Source: Symbiodinium sp. CCMP2592 | Lineage: Eukaryota > Sar > Dinophyceae > Suessiales > Symbiodiniaceae | DNA: 64,000 nt | Direction of reading: 5' to 3' | Assembly (NCBI GenBank): GCA_905221615.1 | Contig: CAJNDT010003223.1 | Location: 868,001 to 932,000 of the forward strand | Part shown: positions 21,192 through 31,724 of the stretch, in pieces | How the letters are laid out: the number at the start of each line of letters is the position of its first letter | Numbering within the stretch: position 1 is the first letter of the stretch | Position numbers and translations under genes: made by a program | The notes under the pieces: generated by a model | Told to the model about the DNA's origin: nothing | What the model saw: only the letters and a program-made list of their open reading frames with translations | Databases searched by the model: none

Positions 21192-24100
21192 GACTCCGGA
21201 ACGTCCACCTCCTCCATGGCCGAGCATGCTCGAGAAGTTGGCAACAAATACTTCAAGGCTTGGGGGTGTTGCTTTGTGGATGTAGGGTTTAGGAGTTTAA
21301 AAGTTTAGGGTTCACGGGGTTTAGGGTTTAGGAGTTTAGGGTTTAGGGTTTTGAATTTAGGGTTGCCTGTCCTATGTGGTTTGGCTCCCACTGCCTCCTG
21401 TGACCTGAGCTTCGGCCCCATCCTCCCCAGCCACCCCTCAAGGGGGCTTTGCCTCCCTTGTGGTCATCCTTCTGCGTGCCGCTCTCGTCCTTCTCCGCTT
21501 CCTCTGTGGTCCTCCATCTCCTGGGTTTTACGGGTGTGTGGGGTGTTCATGTGAGCAGGCTACAACGGTGCCACTTCACCATCATGATAGAACTTTCGGA
21601 ACTTGCCATGTCAAGAGATGCTTCCATTGCTGCAGTGTCTACTTTGGTGGTATCATGTTTGACGTCTGTACAATCCTGTACTGGTCTGCATCTGCTGTTG
21701 CTTCATCGTGCAGCCATTCCGCCGCACGTGCCCTAAGCCATAATAAACATCATGCCTTCGACCCTGAACCGTACGCTCGAAATCCCAGCGTGAGGCTTAA
21801 AGGGCGTACTATCGCCAGGGACGGCGTCCATGTTCACTATTGTGGTTTTGTTTGACTTGGTCAAAACCGCAGACTCTGTCGTTCCTTCTTTGGGCGTGCA
21901 GTCGCAAGGCACCGCGCGCATTCGTGTTCTGCTCATCAGAATCACTGATATGTAGTGAAGCACTTGGGAAACAAACCCTTCTGGAGTTGGCCAACGGAGC
22001 ATCGCTTGGTAAGTTCGAGAATCTGAACAAAAGCCGACTCTTGCGTTGGTTGGCATGCTCGCAGATGCAAGCGGAATACGGTCAGATACGACGTAAGTCC
22101 AGGAACAATTGGCCTGAACCTAGCATTTTTTGCCGCCTGGTGGGAATCGTCGGAGGATCGTATTTTGCAGGTCAGGCTCGAGGAGGTGCAGCAAGATGCC
22201 TTCGGTGGTCATGTTTCGTGCCATTTCGATGGTCTTCTGCTGAGCACTTCTATGATCCAGTCAACCGAGACGTCCTGACTGCCACACCGACTTCGGTTCC
22301 AGCTGCGATGGCTTTTCTCGGTGCGGGCTTAAAGCAGGTTATCAAATGCAAAGGCCGGCATCCTTAATCTTAATGCCCTGGGTCCTAGCACCCCGTATCC
22401 CTAGCAGTCTTGGCGCCAGTACCACAAGGGCACCAACAGGGTTAAAGGTTTTGTTAGGGTTCTATAAGGATTACTAGATGTGTTTCTTTACTATGAGTGT
22501 GATTTTAAGGGTTCTGTTTTCAGCTATTCTTAGGATGCATGTTTGGGGGCTTATGGTATAGAGCTGTTTTGGACATAGGTGTTAGGGTTTTGCTTAGGTT
22601 TCGGTTTGGAGCTGTTAAGTTTTTGTTGTTGGTTTTGGGGGTTTGGGAATTAATTAGGTTCCGTGATCTGCGCAACATCACTTGATGAGGATATTCCCTA
22701 ACTCCCATAAACACCCTAGAATCTCTAGAACCTCTTGCGTCAGGAGCAGCAGTTCGCCACCGCCGTGCACTGCTACGAGGTCACACAACGGTACGTAAAG
22801 TCGGTATTACGCATTATTGCGATCACTGCGCTGTATCTTTGAATGTGCATAAGTTGGCTTTTCAGATGGGGCTTTCAGGGCTTGGTGCTTCGAGGCTCAG
22901 CGGATCCAACGGTCCGGTTGTAGCCCTATAAGGGTCCAAGTGCCCAGCTATCATATACTCTCCTAAATCCTAACCTACGTGACTACTACCCTAAACCCGA
23001 ATACCTAATTTTTGGATCCTTTGGACCCTTAGGGTAGGGACTTGGGCCTGAGACTCTGGTGGATGGTTAAGGCACCTTGGCACGATTGACAGTGGCTGTA
23101 TACGGGCGCAAGCCTGTGCACTTGCTTTGATCAAAACATCGTCCTAGATTTCCGGGATGGTAGAAGAGTGTAGTAGTGTTTTCAGATACCACCGGTGAAT
23201 TGCAACAGAAAATGCGTGCAATGGCAAGTTGTGAGTATTCTAGCTCGGAGCCATGCTCCACACCTGGAGCCCCAATCCCTAAACTTCCCAAATCCATCAC
23301 CCCTAAATCTTTGCAACCCCTGAACCCTAAACCCTACCTTAACCCTGAAGAACCTACCTTTTTAAGGACTTGTAGAAGGAAATCATAATGGGGGGAACCC
23401 TAAAAGGTAGGTTTTTCAGGGTTAAGGTAATCCCTAAATCCGACAGAAATCCAACGCCGAAGACTCGAGCGGAAAGGGCCTCGGGAGAGAGATCCACGTC
23501 AGGTCGCCGCCTTGCTCTGCCCGTCTGGCTCTGCCTGTGTGGGCCTGAAGGGCTTCTCAGAGTCACCAGCGTTCCCAGAGACTCCAATATCCCTTCATTA
23601 AGGAATACCTAGGGCTCCTTTAAGGATCTTTAAGGGGGCCTTTAAGGGATCTATAGGGTTTAGAGTTTCAGCAGCCTTGTCCTTTTTCATGGTTCCTCCA
23701 AACGAATAGACAGACCGGCTAGTAGACCTTCTTAAATAATTCCTACTAAGGGATATAAGTATAGGGCTCTGTCTATTATTTCTAAAAGGACAAGGGTGCT
23801 TCTCAGAGTAACCAGCGTTCCCAGAGACCCAAATATCCCTTAATTAAGGAATATACCTTAAATCATATTAGGGATCCTACTGCAAATTTTAGGTATATTC
23901 CTTAATTAAGGGATATTGTAGTCTCTGGGTTTGGGGTTTAGAGTTTAAGTTACAGTGACACCTTACAAGGCCCTTATACTGGGTATCGATGTGGGACAAC
24001 CTTTAATTTCCCTTATTATTTAATTCAAAGCCCTAGTTGTAAACAATTTTGGGGACTGTCGAAATTGACACCTAGTATAACTGCCTATTACACTTTAGTA

Positions 24101-27100
24101 TAATTACCTATTACACTTTGGCTTGAAGCGCCCTTATAAATAAGCCTGTAGTAAACCTACAGTACACGCTTCTGCATGCCATTTCAGAATTCAGATTGTG
24201 TGGCAAGAACCATCAATGACGAGGATGCCAAACGGTCAAATGAACGACCGAACGAATAGTGCATCACCGAAGACTACCCCAGGACTTCTATTGATACGTG
24301 TCGAAATCCCGAAACCCGGCTGCTTTCCTTTCGCGCAACAAGGCCAAACGGAGCAGCTGGCGAGCTACCACTGCCCCAGCCTCAGAATAATCTTCCCAGG
24401 CTCACCATTATAGTTACACGTCTGTAGTCATCAGCCCCATGCTCTTAACGCCCGATTGCAGGAGCCTGATTCAGACATCCTGGCACGCTATATAACCCCA
24501 GGGTATCTTGAATTTGGACTCAAACTTTCAGCGCTGCACCCAACGGTCGCTAGAAACGCGGAAGCAGAAGGCTGTCATGTAGAAGTTTATGGTACATTTT
24601 GAACGAAACTACTTGCACATCTCAGTATGATGTGTAGTGCAACATGTTCTGTCTTGTTTTTTTCTATATATGTGTATATACGTTTCTTTTCACACATTAT
24701 ATGTTAACTGTGGATATAAGTACGCAAGTATATGTATCGGTCTATCTATCTACCTGTACTAAAACTATGAGAGAGGACTGTTGCGGCGAGTGAAGATAAA
24801 CATCTACTGCCGTACACACGCCACAACAGCAGCTATCTTAACCCCAAATAACCTACTTCTTTAAGGACTCATATAAGGAAATCATACTAAGCAACCCCAA
24901 ACATGCAGGTTCATTCGGGTCCAGGTATTTACAATGGCTTCCAGCCCGCCGCAACATACCCAGAGACTAGGAATATAGCTTAAATCATGTTAGGGATCCT
25001 ACTATAACTCAAGGTATATTCCTTGATTTAGGGACATTAGAACCCACCAAACTCTAAACCCTATAGATCCCCTATAGATCCCTCAAAGGAGCCTTAACTC
25101 CAGGTATTCCTTGATGAAGAAATATTGGAGTCTCTGGGTGCCAAGGCAACTGTGCTCTGGCGTGCCTTCATCTTCACAGGCTCTGGTAGGGGATTGCAGG
25201 CTTTCGGGCTCCTGGGCGAGTGCTGAGTTTTGGGGTTTAGGGGTTTTAGTTTTAGGGTTCCGGGGCTTACGGAGTTTTAGGGGTTTAAAGGGGGTTTCGG
25301 GTTCCAGGGCAAGTTTTAGGGTTCAGGGGATTATAGAGTTTTAGTCTTCAGGGGGGTTTGAGGGTTCAGGAAAGGTTTGGAGTTTAGGGGGCTATGGGGT
25401 TTGGGGTTTAGAGTTTGGGGTTGCAGGGTTCAGGGCAGCTGATGAGATTTAGGCAGCAAGGGGGCTTCGGAGCTTAAATGGGTTTAGGGTTTAGGGTTAA
25501 CCCTAAACCCTAAACTCTAAATCTCACATTCAAGATTCTGTTGCAAACTGGACTTGAAAAGGCAGAGCCGCCGAGTGATAATGCTGGGACCTAGCTGTGA
25601 CTGGCACGAACGCCATCCCACGAATTCTGTATAGGTGTCGTTGCTGCTCGCACCAGCTATCTCTAGAGCTTCTTTGCAGGACCTTTTCAAGCTATGTGCG
25701 CTCTGGAACGAATCCCCTCGCCGCTCCAGTCCCCAATTGGGGCGTATTCAGGTTCATGTCATACATACATATTGTTTTCTCGTATACGTATGCATTGACA
25801 CAGATATCGAGAGTTAGACTATATACGAGGAGGTCGGATGTGTCAGCCCACATTAGGTCATTACTGTTGATGATATAAATCCTACATTACCCACAATCAG
25901 GAATATGCATGAATATACCCTAATATCCATAGTCTAAGGTCTTTAAGGTAATGCAGGATTTATATCATCAACCGTAGGACTTGGCGCCTGTCTTCTTCCG
26001 TCTGCAGCCTTGCACAGGTACGGGGACGCAGTCAGCGAGTGCCGCTCTGCGCTTGTGCTCATGCCATCCATGCGGAAGCCCCAGTGACCGGTATAGTGCT
26101 TGAAGGTTGGTGTTTTTGGAGGTTCATGGGGTAGTTATAAGTGGGGTTATAAGTAGGATAACTGTAGTAAAAACCATGTTAGGGGGACTTAGAATCCCAA
26201 CTATAGCAACCCATGAACCTCCAAGTAGGTTCTAGGGCTTTGGGTGCTCAGGGGTTAGGACTTTGAGAGCTTAGAGTTTGGGTCTTAGGACCTTACGGGT
26301 TCAAGGTTTAGGATGGAGGATTCCGCGGATTGAAAACGTGCAGGGGGTGGAGAGCTTTCATGTAGAAGGCAAGGGTACTTGCCGACCTCAACACGCATCG
26401 GTTCGCACGAGATGAAAAAGAGAATAAATGGATTACATATACATAACTGTAGAATAAATATATCTGGTATGTATAGATGGATTGATGGGTCGCTTGTTTG
26501 CACCACGTGTTGTCGAAGGTATAACTTAGAACTTATGACCTGGCTGCCGCTGTTGCCGGGTTGTTGTTAAGTTTAGGGATCTGGTTCAAGTTACCATGAT
26601 AAAGAACCATCTAATTTACTATAGATCCCCATATTGTGGTAACTTAAGCTTCAGGACCGCACGTTTGCTGCAGGCTGCAGGCATTTTGTGATGGCGGGAA
26701 CTGTGACACCCTGTGTGCGAGCTACCGCGCGTTTGCAACGTTGTTTTATCTAGTTGCAGCCTTTCTGCCATCGCTTCATGGCCTACTTGTGCTGCTCTGC
26801 AGTTGCGATCATCACATCAGGTTCTCTATGTTACCTTCACTTGACAGCTTCGTACCGGTACTTGATTACAGCTCATGAGTCTCACAAGTGATGCGATGAT
26901 GCATGCCATGATGCTCCGTTTGATTTTAGGGTCCTTGCGACCAATGCTTCCACCTGGTTTTGGCTGCTGGTGCGATCGTCAGTACCATCGCACTGCATTT
27001 GGTGTTTCCTACCAAAGTACCAGCCCTTTTTTATTATGATACTGTCTACTCTGCACCCTATGGTTGGGCTTCAAAAATCAATACTTTTACCTGGCCGGTA

Positions 27101-30009
27101 CCTGCGCAACCTCTATCACGAAGAGTAGCAACCAAACTCCAGAAGACCCAAGCTCTCGTCACCCGCTTAGGCTTATAGTAAACCCCAAAAAGTTGGAAAC
27201 CGGATTAAGGACAATTAGCGTTGGGATTCCCTATACATTACCCTTAAGGATTGAGGCTATTGGGTTTCCAACCTTTGGGCTTCTACTATACATAGCCAAT
27301 GGGAGAACTTCAAGTTGTTTGGCCTGACATAGCTGCTCTATCTGCAATTTTTTGAGCTTTTTATGGGGCCCGGTTCTGGGTTTAGGGCTTAGGGGTTTAG
27401 GATTTAGGATTTAGGGTTTAGGGTTTAGGGTGGAAGAAGAGTTCCAGTTAAGGGTTGGCATTTCGGCCCAGGCAGTTGACCGTAAAGGCGCTGCACAGGC
27501 GGAGAGGGCGGAGAAACTTCTTCTTTTGAGAGAAGAGGGCTTAGGGGCTTAGGGTTTAGGGTAGGCTCAAGGGGTTTAGGGTTTTGGGGTTTAGGGTTTA
27601 GGGATTTTTGCAAACAGATCAGGGTTTGTCGCCACCCTCTTCTGTTGTAAACAACCCTCTTATGCTTTCAAGCAGCCACTGTGTTTAGCCTTCGGAGTTT
27701 GGATGTTTGAGGGGCCGAAGCACTTGGACGCCCATGAAGCTTGGGAATTTTGGGGATGTAGGGTCTTGCCGGGCTAGAAGACGAGAGCTCTCTGTGCGAA
27801 AGCAGATGGTGTCTGTATTTTTTAGAATCTTCCAGGTGCTATGCCATGGGTTCTTAGAATTCTTCCACTGCATTTAGGGTTCAGTCTGGTGTCTGCGTCT
27901 GTCCTTCAGATTGTCTTCCCTTCCGACCTCTAACCAAATCTGTGTGCTCTGAAGGCGACAAGCTACACCCCAGGCCCGAAAACAAGGGTACGGTTGATGA
28001 TATAAATCCTGCATTACCTTAAGGACCCTAGACTATGGGAGTTATGGTATATTCCTTATTGTGGGTAATGCAGGATTTATATCATCAACAGTATCATTGC
28101 AAGCAGGCTGGCCGCTGCGCACATCTACCTCCGCAACTTCTGGGAGGCGGCGAGACGTGTGTGCTGCAGGATGCCTGAGCTGTACCCTAAACCCTGAAAT
28201 CCTGACCCTTAATCCGAAAAGCTCTGGACCCAAAGCCCGCAGCCTCAACCCCGTAACCCACGTAACTGCTGCACCCCTACTAGATAGGGGTATCCAGCCA
28301 TCTGTCGATGAATCTATCCATCCATCTATCCATCGGTCTCTCCATCGGTGCTAAACCCTAAAACGCCTCACCAGTAAGCCACAACAAGCAGCCAAGGCCC
28401 TGAACCCGAAAACAGAAGCTAAGCCTCAACCCGAAAGAAGAGGCCCAAAGCCCTAAGCTTCCGCCCTTTACCCAAAACCCCAGACCCTAAACCTCAACCC
28501 CCCCCCCAAAAAAAAAAAAAAAAAAAAAACCAAGCCCACAGCCCTAAACCTAAAACCCAGCACCCTAAAGCCACAACCCACAATCCTAAAACCCAGCACC
28601 CCCCTAAAGCCACAACCCACAATCCTAAGCTTCACCCCAAGGCGGCGCGCTGCCTGCAGAACTGCCTGGAACTGGAGCCCTCCAACGACCAGGCCATGGG
28701 GTTGCGAGAGACTCCAACATGGGAGTTCCCGATGGGTTTAGGGTTAAAGGGATCTATAAGGGTTCTATAAAGGGTTTAGGGTTTCTTAAAGGGATCTATA
28801 AGGGTTCTATAAAGGGTTTAGGGTTTGGAGCTTCCGAAAATTAGGGGTACCTTACTTTGGGGTCCTCCTTAGAATAAGGATCCTACTATTTGGGGTACTA
28901 AATCAGGGTCCCCTATTTTCGGAAACTCCCACATCCCTTACTTGGAGGGTCAGGGGACTTAGTAAGTAGGTAGTAAGTAGACTTATAAGTGCCCTAAAAG
29001 GGGTCCCTAATTGGGGTCCCTAATTGGGGTTATGGTACTTATAGGTACGTAAGATAACCAGTTACTAAGTCCCCCGACCCTCCAAGTAATGAAGGAAGGT
29101 ACCTTAAGTCATATTAGGGTTCCTTCTATAACTTAGGGTATATATTCCTTAGTTAAGGGACATTGGAGTCTTTGGCTGGGTAGTCAGTAGGATCCCCTGG
29201 GTTGGCGGGGCTGGTACGGTTTTGGGGTGTAGGGAGCAGGATGGGGGCTACTATAAGGCCTAGTGAAAGGCTTACTTTACGGGTAACTATAGTAGAGCTT
29301 TAAGGTGGAGGGTTTAGGGTCTAAGGCGGTTTTGGGTTAGGTTTTCAGGGTCTAGGGTTTGGGGGGTCTGGGGTTTCAGGAGTGACTAAGAGCAAAGTCC
29401 GTTCAAATGCCATGAGAACAACTAAGATAGTCTACTGCGAGGAATATCTGGATACAGCAAGAATCAGATTAAAGTCATTTTCTCACCCCGCATGACCTAC
29501 CACACAGCGTCGCTGGACAGCTGGCTGAGGCTTCCGATCTGCCCTGATGACTTCAACAAGAACAACCGCGACACTTATGCCGGTACGAATCCCTGAAGCT
29601 CAAACCCCAAATCCTAAAGCCCAAATTCCTAAACCCCTGCCCCAATCCCTACACCTGAAACCCAAAATCCCCGAGCCCAAAACCCCAAAACCTTGGCACT
29701 TTCCTTTGGCCTCGAGGTGCGGAAGTTGCTGGAAGCCGTCCAGGCAGGGCAGGGGGAGCTTTCGGAAGAGTTGGCAGCTCTATACACCCAGGGTTCACGT
29801 TTCAGGGCCTTTCGGGCTTGGCCAATAAAGTCCCTGAGCAATATAAGAGGCCGATAAACATACTTTTTGCAACAGCTTGAAAAGCACTGTTCTAAAGACA
29901 CCCTAAACCCTAAACCAACTTATTAAGGAGCCCGCAACGCGAGATCTTGCCTGGCGTCCTATGCCAGGTTCTGGAGAGCCAGCGTTCCGAGGCCGGCCTT
30001 AGTACTCTG
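21192..30009 (+). CDS. TPR-repeat protein (co-chaperone-like), small exons in large introns
   Basis: Exon 21192 to about 21260 encodes MAEHAREVGNKYFKAW, the classic start of a TPR co-chaperone domain (EeGNkyFKa). Exon 26008-26083 gives LHRYGDAVSECRSALVLMPS (helices A and B of a TPR). Exon 27434-27538 is charged (AVDRKGAAQAERAEKLLLLR). About 27951-27988 gives GDKLHPRPENKG. Exon 28092-28146 gives ASRLAAAHIYLRNFWE, and exon 28642-28700 continues AARCLQNCLELEPSNDQAMG, together a full TPR. Next: about 29498-29581 (LRLPICPDDFNKNNRDTYA, donor GTACGA), 29712-29792 (LLEAVQAGQGELSEELAALY) and about 29929-30009 (ILPGVLCQVLESQRSEAGLS, donor GTATGT). TPRs bind partner peptides such as Hsp70/Hsp90 tails; a chaperone role is inference. 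Introns hold families A, B, C, D and E and telomere-like tracts. The stop codon was not located. Confidence 0.6.
21840..22367 (+). other. Open frame of 175 codons within an intron region, doubtful gene
   Basis: Uninterrupted frame with the segment ALGKQTLLELANGASLGKFE. Composition is mixed, with no domain or splice-site support. It may be a chance frame or an unplaced exon of the TPR gene. Confidence 0.2.
23336..23429. mobile_element. Hairpin element (family with relatives at 24837 and 51326)
   Basis: CCTTAACCCTGAAGAACCTA pairs with GGTAGGTTTTTCAGGGTTAAGG. Decayed relatives begin AACCTACTTCTTTAAGGACT near 24850 and GAGCCTACCTTTTCAAGGGC near 51326. Confidence 0.65.
23553..23843. repeat. Direct repeat pair of about 43 bp flanking another hairpin
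   Basis: CTTCTCAGAGTMACCAGCGT followed by a family C left arm occurs at 23553 and again at 23801. Between them lies a hairpin with arms TTGTCCTTTTTCATGG and AAAAGGACAAGG (about 23675-23798). The first family C copy is truncated; the second (23820-23929) is complete. Confidence 0.75.
23820..23929. mobile_element. Hairpin element, family C
   Basis: Arms CCCAGAGACCCAAATATCCC and GGGATATTGTAGTCTCTGGG. Confidence 0.85.
25870..25973. mobile_element. Hairpin element, family D
   Basis: Arms TTGATGATATAAATCCTACA and GCAGGATTTATATCATCAAC around GGAATATGCATGAATATACC. Confidence 0.85.
26115..26227. mobile_element. Hairpin element, family A
   Basis: Arms TTTGGAGGTTCATGGGGTAG and AACCCATGAACCTCCAAGTA. 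Confidence 0.8.
27182..27280. mobile_element. Hairpin element (singleton family)
   Basis: CCCCAAAAAGTTGGAAACCG pairs with GGGTTTCCAACCTTTGGG. Confidence 0.65.
27989..28091. mobile_element. Hairpin element, family D, between two TPR exons
   Basis: Arms GGTTGATGATATAAATCCTG and CAGGATTTATATCATCAACAG. It directly precedes the exon encoding ASRLAAAHIYLRNFWE. An in-frame join to the upstream exon needs a GG-AG boundary; a GT-AG choice would shift the frame. Confidence 0.75.
28147..28641 (+). other. GC-AG intron in the TPR gene with repeated GCGGCG at its ends
   Basis: Exon ...TGGGAG, then intron GCGGCGAGACG...CACCCCAAG, then exon GCGGCGCGCTGC. The join gives NFWEAARCLQNCLELEPSND, a correctly spaced TPR. 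The six bases after the donor repeat at the start of the next exon. Confidence 0.55.
28827..29175. mobile_element. Three different hairpin elements in a row (families E, B, C)
   Basis: Family E at 28827-28933, family B at 28941-29086 with TA borders, and a decayed family C at about 29090-29175. Only a few bases separate them. Confidence 0.85.
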
Positions 30010-30239
30010 GTATGTAATCATAAAAATCTCACGGAATACGTAATGATAACGAAAATAGTACCTTTATTAAATTGTTGTAAAAATTTAATAATACCCTTCA
30101 GATTCCAATCTAAACTCTTCTGGCTACCCTTTACAATTTTCAGTGCCCTTGACACGCATGTAGTACGGAAAGCAGCCTTGTGCTTCCATTTTCGATAGTA
30201 CACTTCCTCGTGCCTTTGTCATACCCTTGTCACACCCGT

Positions 30240-30562
30240 TATGATCGTGGGGTTGGGGGTTCTGCGGCCAAAGCCTGCAAGGACCTAAAGAAGGGTTTGG
30301 GGCTCAGGGTTGAGATGATAATCTGTAGAAGCCGGCGAAAGCTCAGCGGAATCGGTGAAGAGGCTATGCAGAAAGAAGATGACTCCGAGACTCGAAGGGT
30401 CAACATTGTTGCTGCTTTGTGTACCAACATGGACAGATCTTCATCTCCGTCAGAGGCTGATGCCGCCATTGCTACTGCAGAGGCTGCTGCTGCTGCTGCT
30501 GCTGTCGTTGTCGTCGTGGTTGCGGTAGCTGGCTGCTCTTTTGCTGCTGGTGCCCTTTCTTG
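30240..30562 (+). CDS. Exon-like frame with Ala/Val run, membership unclear
   Basis: Open frame including GEEAMQKEDDSETRRVNIVA, then an Ala-rich stretch from a GCTGCTGCT run, then TGA. The acidic part looks like coding sequence. The Ala/Val tail is microsatellite translation. It may be the 3' end of the TPR gene or a separate locus. Confidence 0.3.
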
Positions 30563-31041
30563 ATGTTGATATAATTATGGTTACTTTAGTTGTTACTGTG
30601 ACGTACGGTGCTATCCTTGTGCTTCTCAATCTTTTGCCTGTGCTTCTTCTGTTGCGCCCGTATCAATCATGTCACAGGTAGATGGTTACCGTTTTCACTA
30701 GCTGCGTTCGAAACTGTCATTAACCTTTGTGCGGGTGCTGTGATTGCTATCAATCCGTTGTTGGTGGTCAGGGCTGTGGCCAGTACGACGGTGGCAGTCT
30801 AAACGGCCATGATGTTGTTGCTGAGCATGACGAGTCACTATTGCGTTGCATATTAACTGGTAGTGGTGGAGGGTTCACTGTCAAATTCCACTTCTGCTGC
30901 CTACCTGTCGGTATACTTGCTCTTACTACTGCTGCTGCTGCTGCTGCTACGACCACTGCTGCCACCTCCTGCCCCTGCTACCGATTACGACGACCACCCT
31001 AAACCCTAACCTCTAAACCCCTAAACCCCTAAACCCTAAAC

Positions 31042-31338
31042 GTGAGCACGTCGAAAGGCGCGGTCAAGTCGAAGCTGCATGGCTTGGGCCGACATTGGAA
31101 AGATCCAATGTGTCAGCCGAGTTCGCAGCTGAGATTCTGCTCTTAGTTGGGTTCATGGGTAGTTATAAGTGGGGTTATAAGTCCCCTTATATGGGTTATA
31201 AGTATAGTTACCCTACTTATAAACCCTACTTATAACTACCCTGCCAAGGACAAGTCGAAGAAGCGGCGGGGGAAGCAGAAGAAAGGCATGACCTTGAGTG
31301 ACGAGGCCACACCTCCACTCTGCCTTGATTTCGTGTAA
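31042..31338 (+). CDS. Two exons joined across a family A element, basic C-terminus
   Basis: Left exon (31042-31145) reads EHVERRGQVEAAWLGPTLER and on to AEILLL. The right exon starts at 31249 with DKSKKRRGKQKKGMTL and ends DEATPPLCLDFV, TAA at 31336-31338. The intron 31146-31248 has GT and AG ends and keeps phase 0. The Lys/Arg cluster resembles a nuclear localisation or RNA-binding tail. No domain recognised. Confidence 0.45.
31146..31248. mobile_element. Family A element acting as a GT-AG intron
   Basis: Left arm GTTGGGTTCATGGGTAGTTA is intact. The right arm is eroded to AACTACCCTGCCAAG, keeping the AG. Confidence 0.7.
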
Positions 31339-31350
31339 GGGTTTAGGACC

Positions 31351-31462
31351 ATATGGGAGTTACCGAAAACTAGGGATACCTTATTCGGGGTCCTTATAAT
31401 GAGGATCCTACTATTTGGGTAGTTACTACATAAGGGTGCCCTATTTTCGGAAACTCCCATAT
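31351..31462. mobile_element. Hairpin element, family E
   Basis: Arms ATATGGGAGTTACCGAAAAC and TATTTTCGGAAACTCCCATAT. One of the cleanest copies of the family. Confidence 0.85.
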
Positions 31463-31724
31463 CGGTCAGCCATGGCATTTTTGGCATGTTGTCTGGTGCG
31501 GAGGTTAAGACTTTAGGAGTTTGTGATTCAGCTCTAAGTGCTACAGTTACAAGACCTTTGTACCACTGCCAGGTGCGGCAGCTGGATCGTGAGGCAAGCT
31601 GCTGCGGCGATTCGAGAATTGCCCTGCAATCCTCGTAGGACCTTTCGCTGAGTATGCCTCTTTTTGCCGGAGTGTTTAGAGGTGTGTTGATCTACTGTTT
31701 GGCCCTCAACCCGAAACTCTAAAG

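Noticed and set aside
30483..30562. Poly-Ala tract typical of Eimeria-like CAG expansions, suggesting a coccidian
   Set aside because: Only one or two short GCT/CAG runs occur in 64 kb, far fewer than expected for Eimeria; the hairpin introns fit dinoflagellates better.
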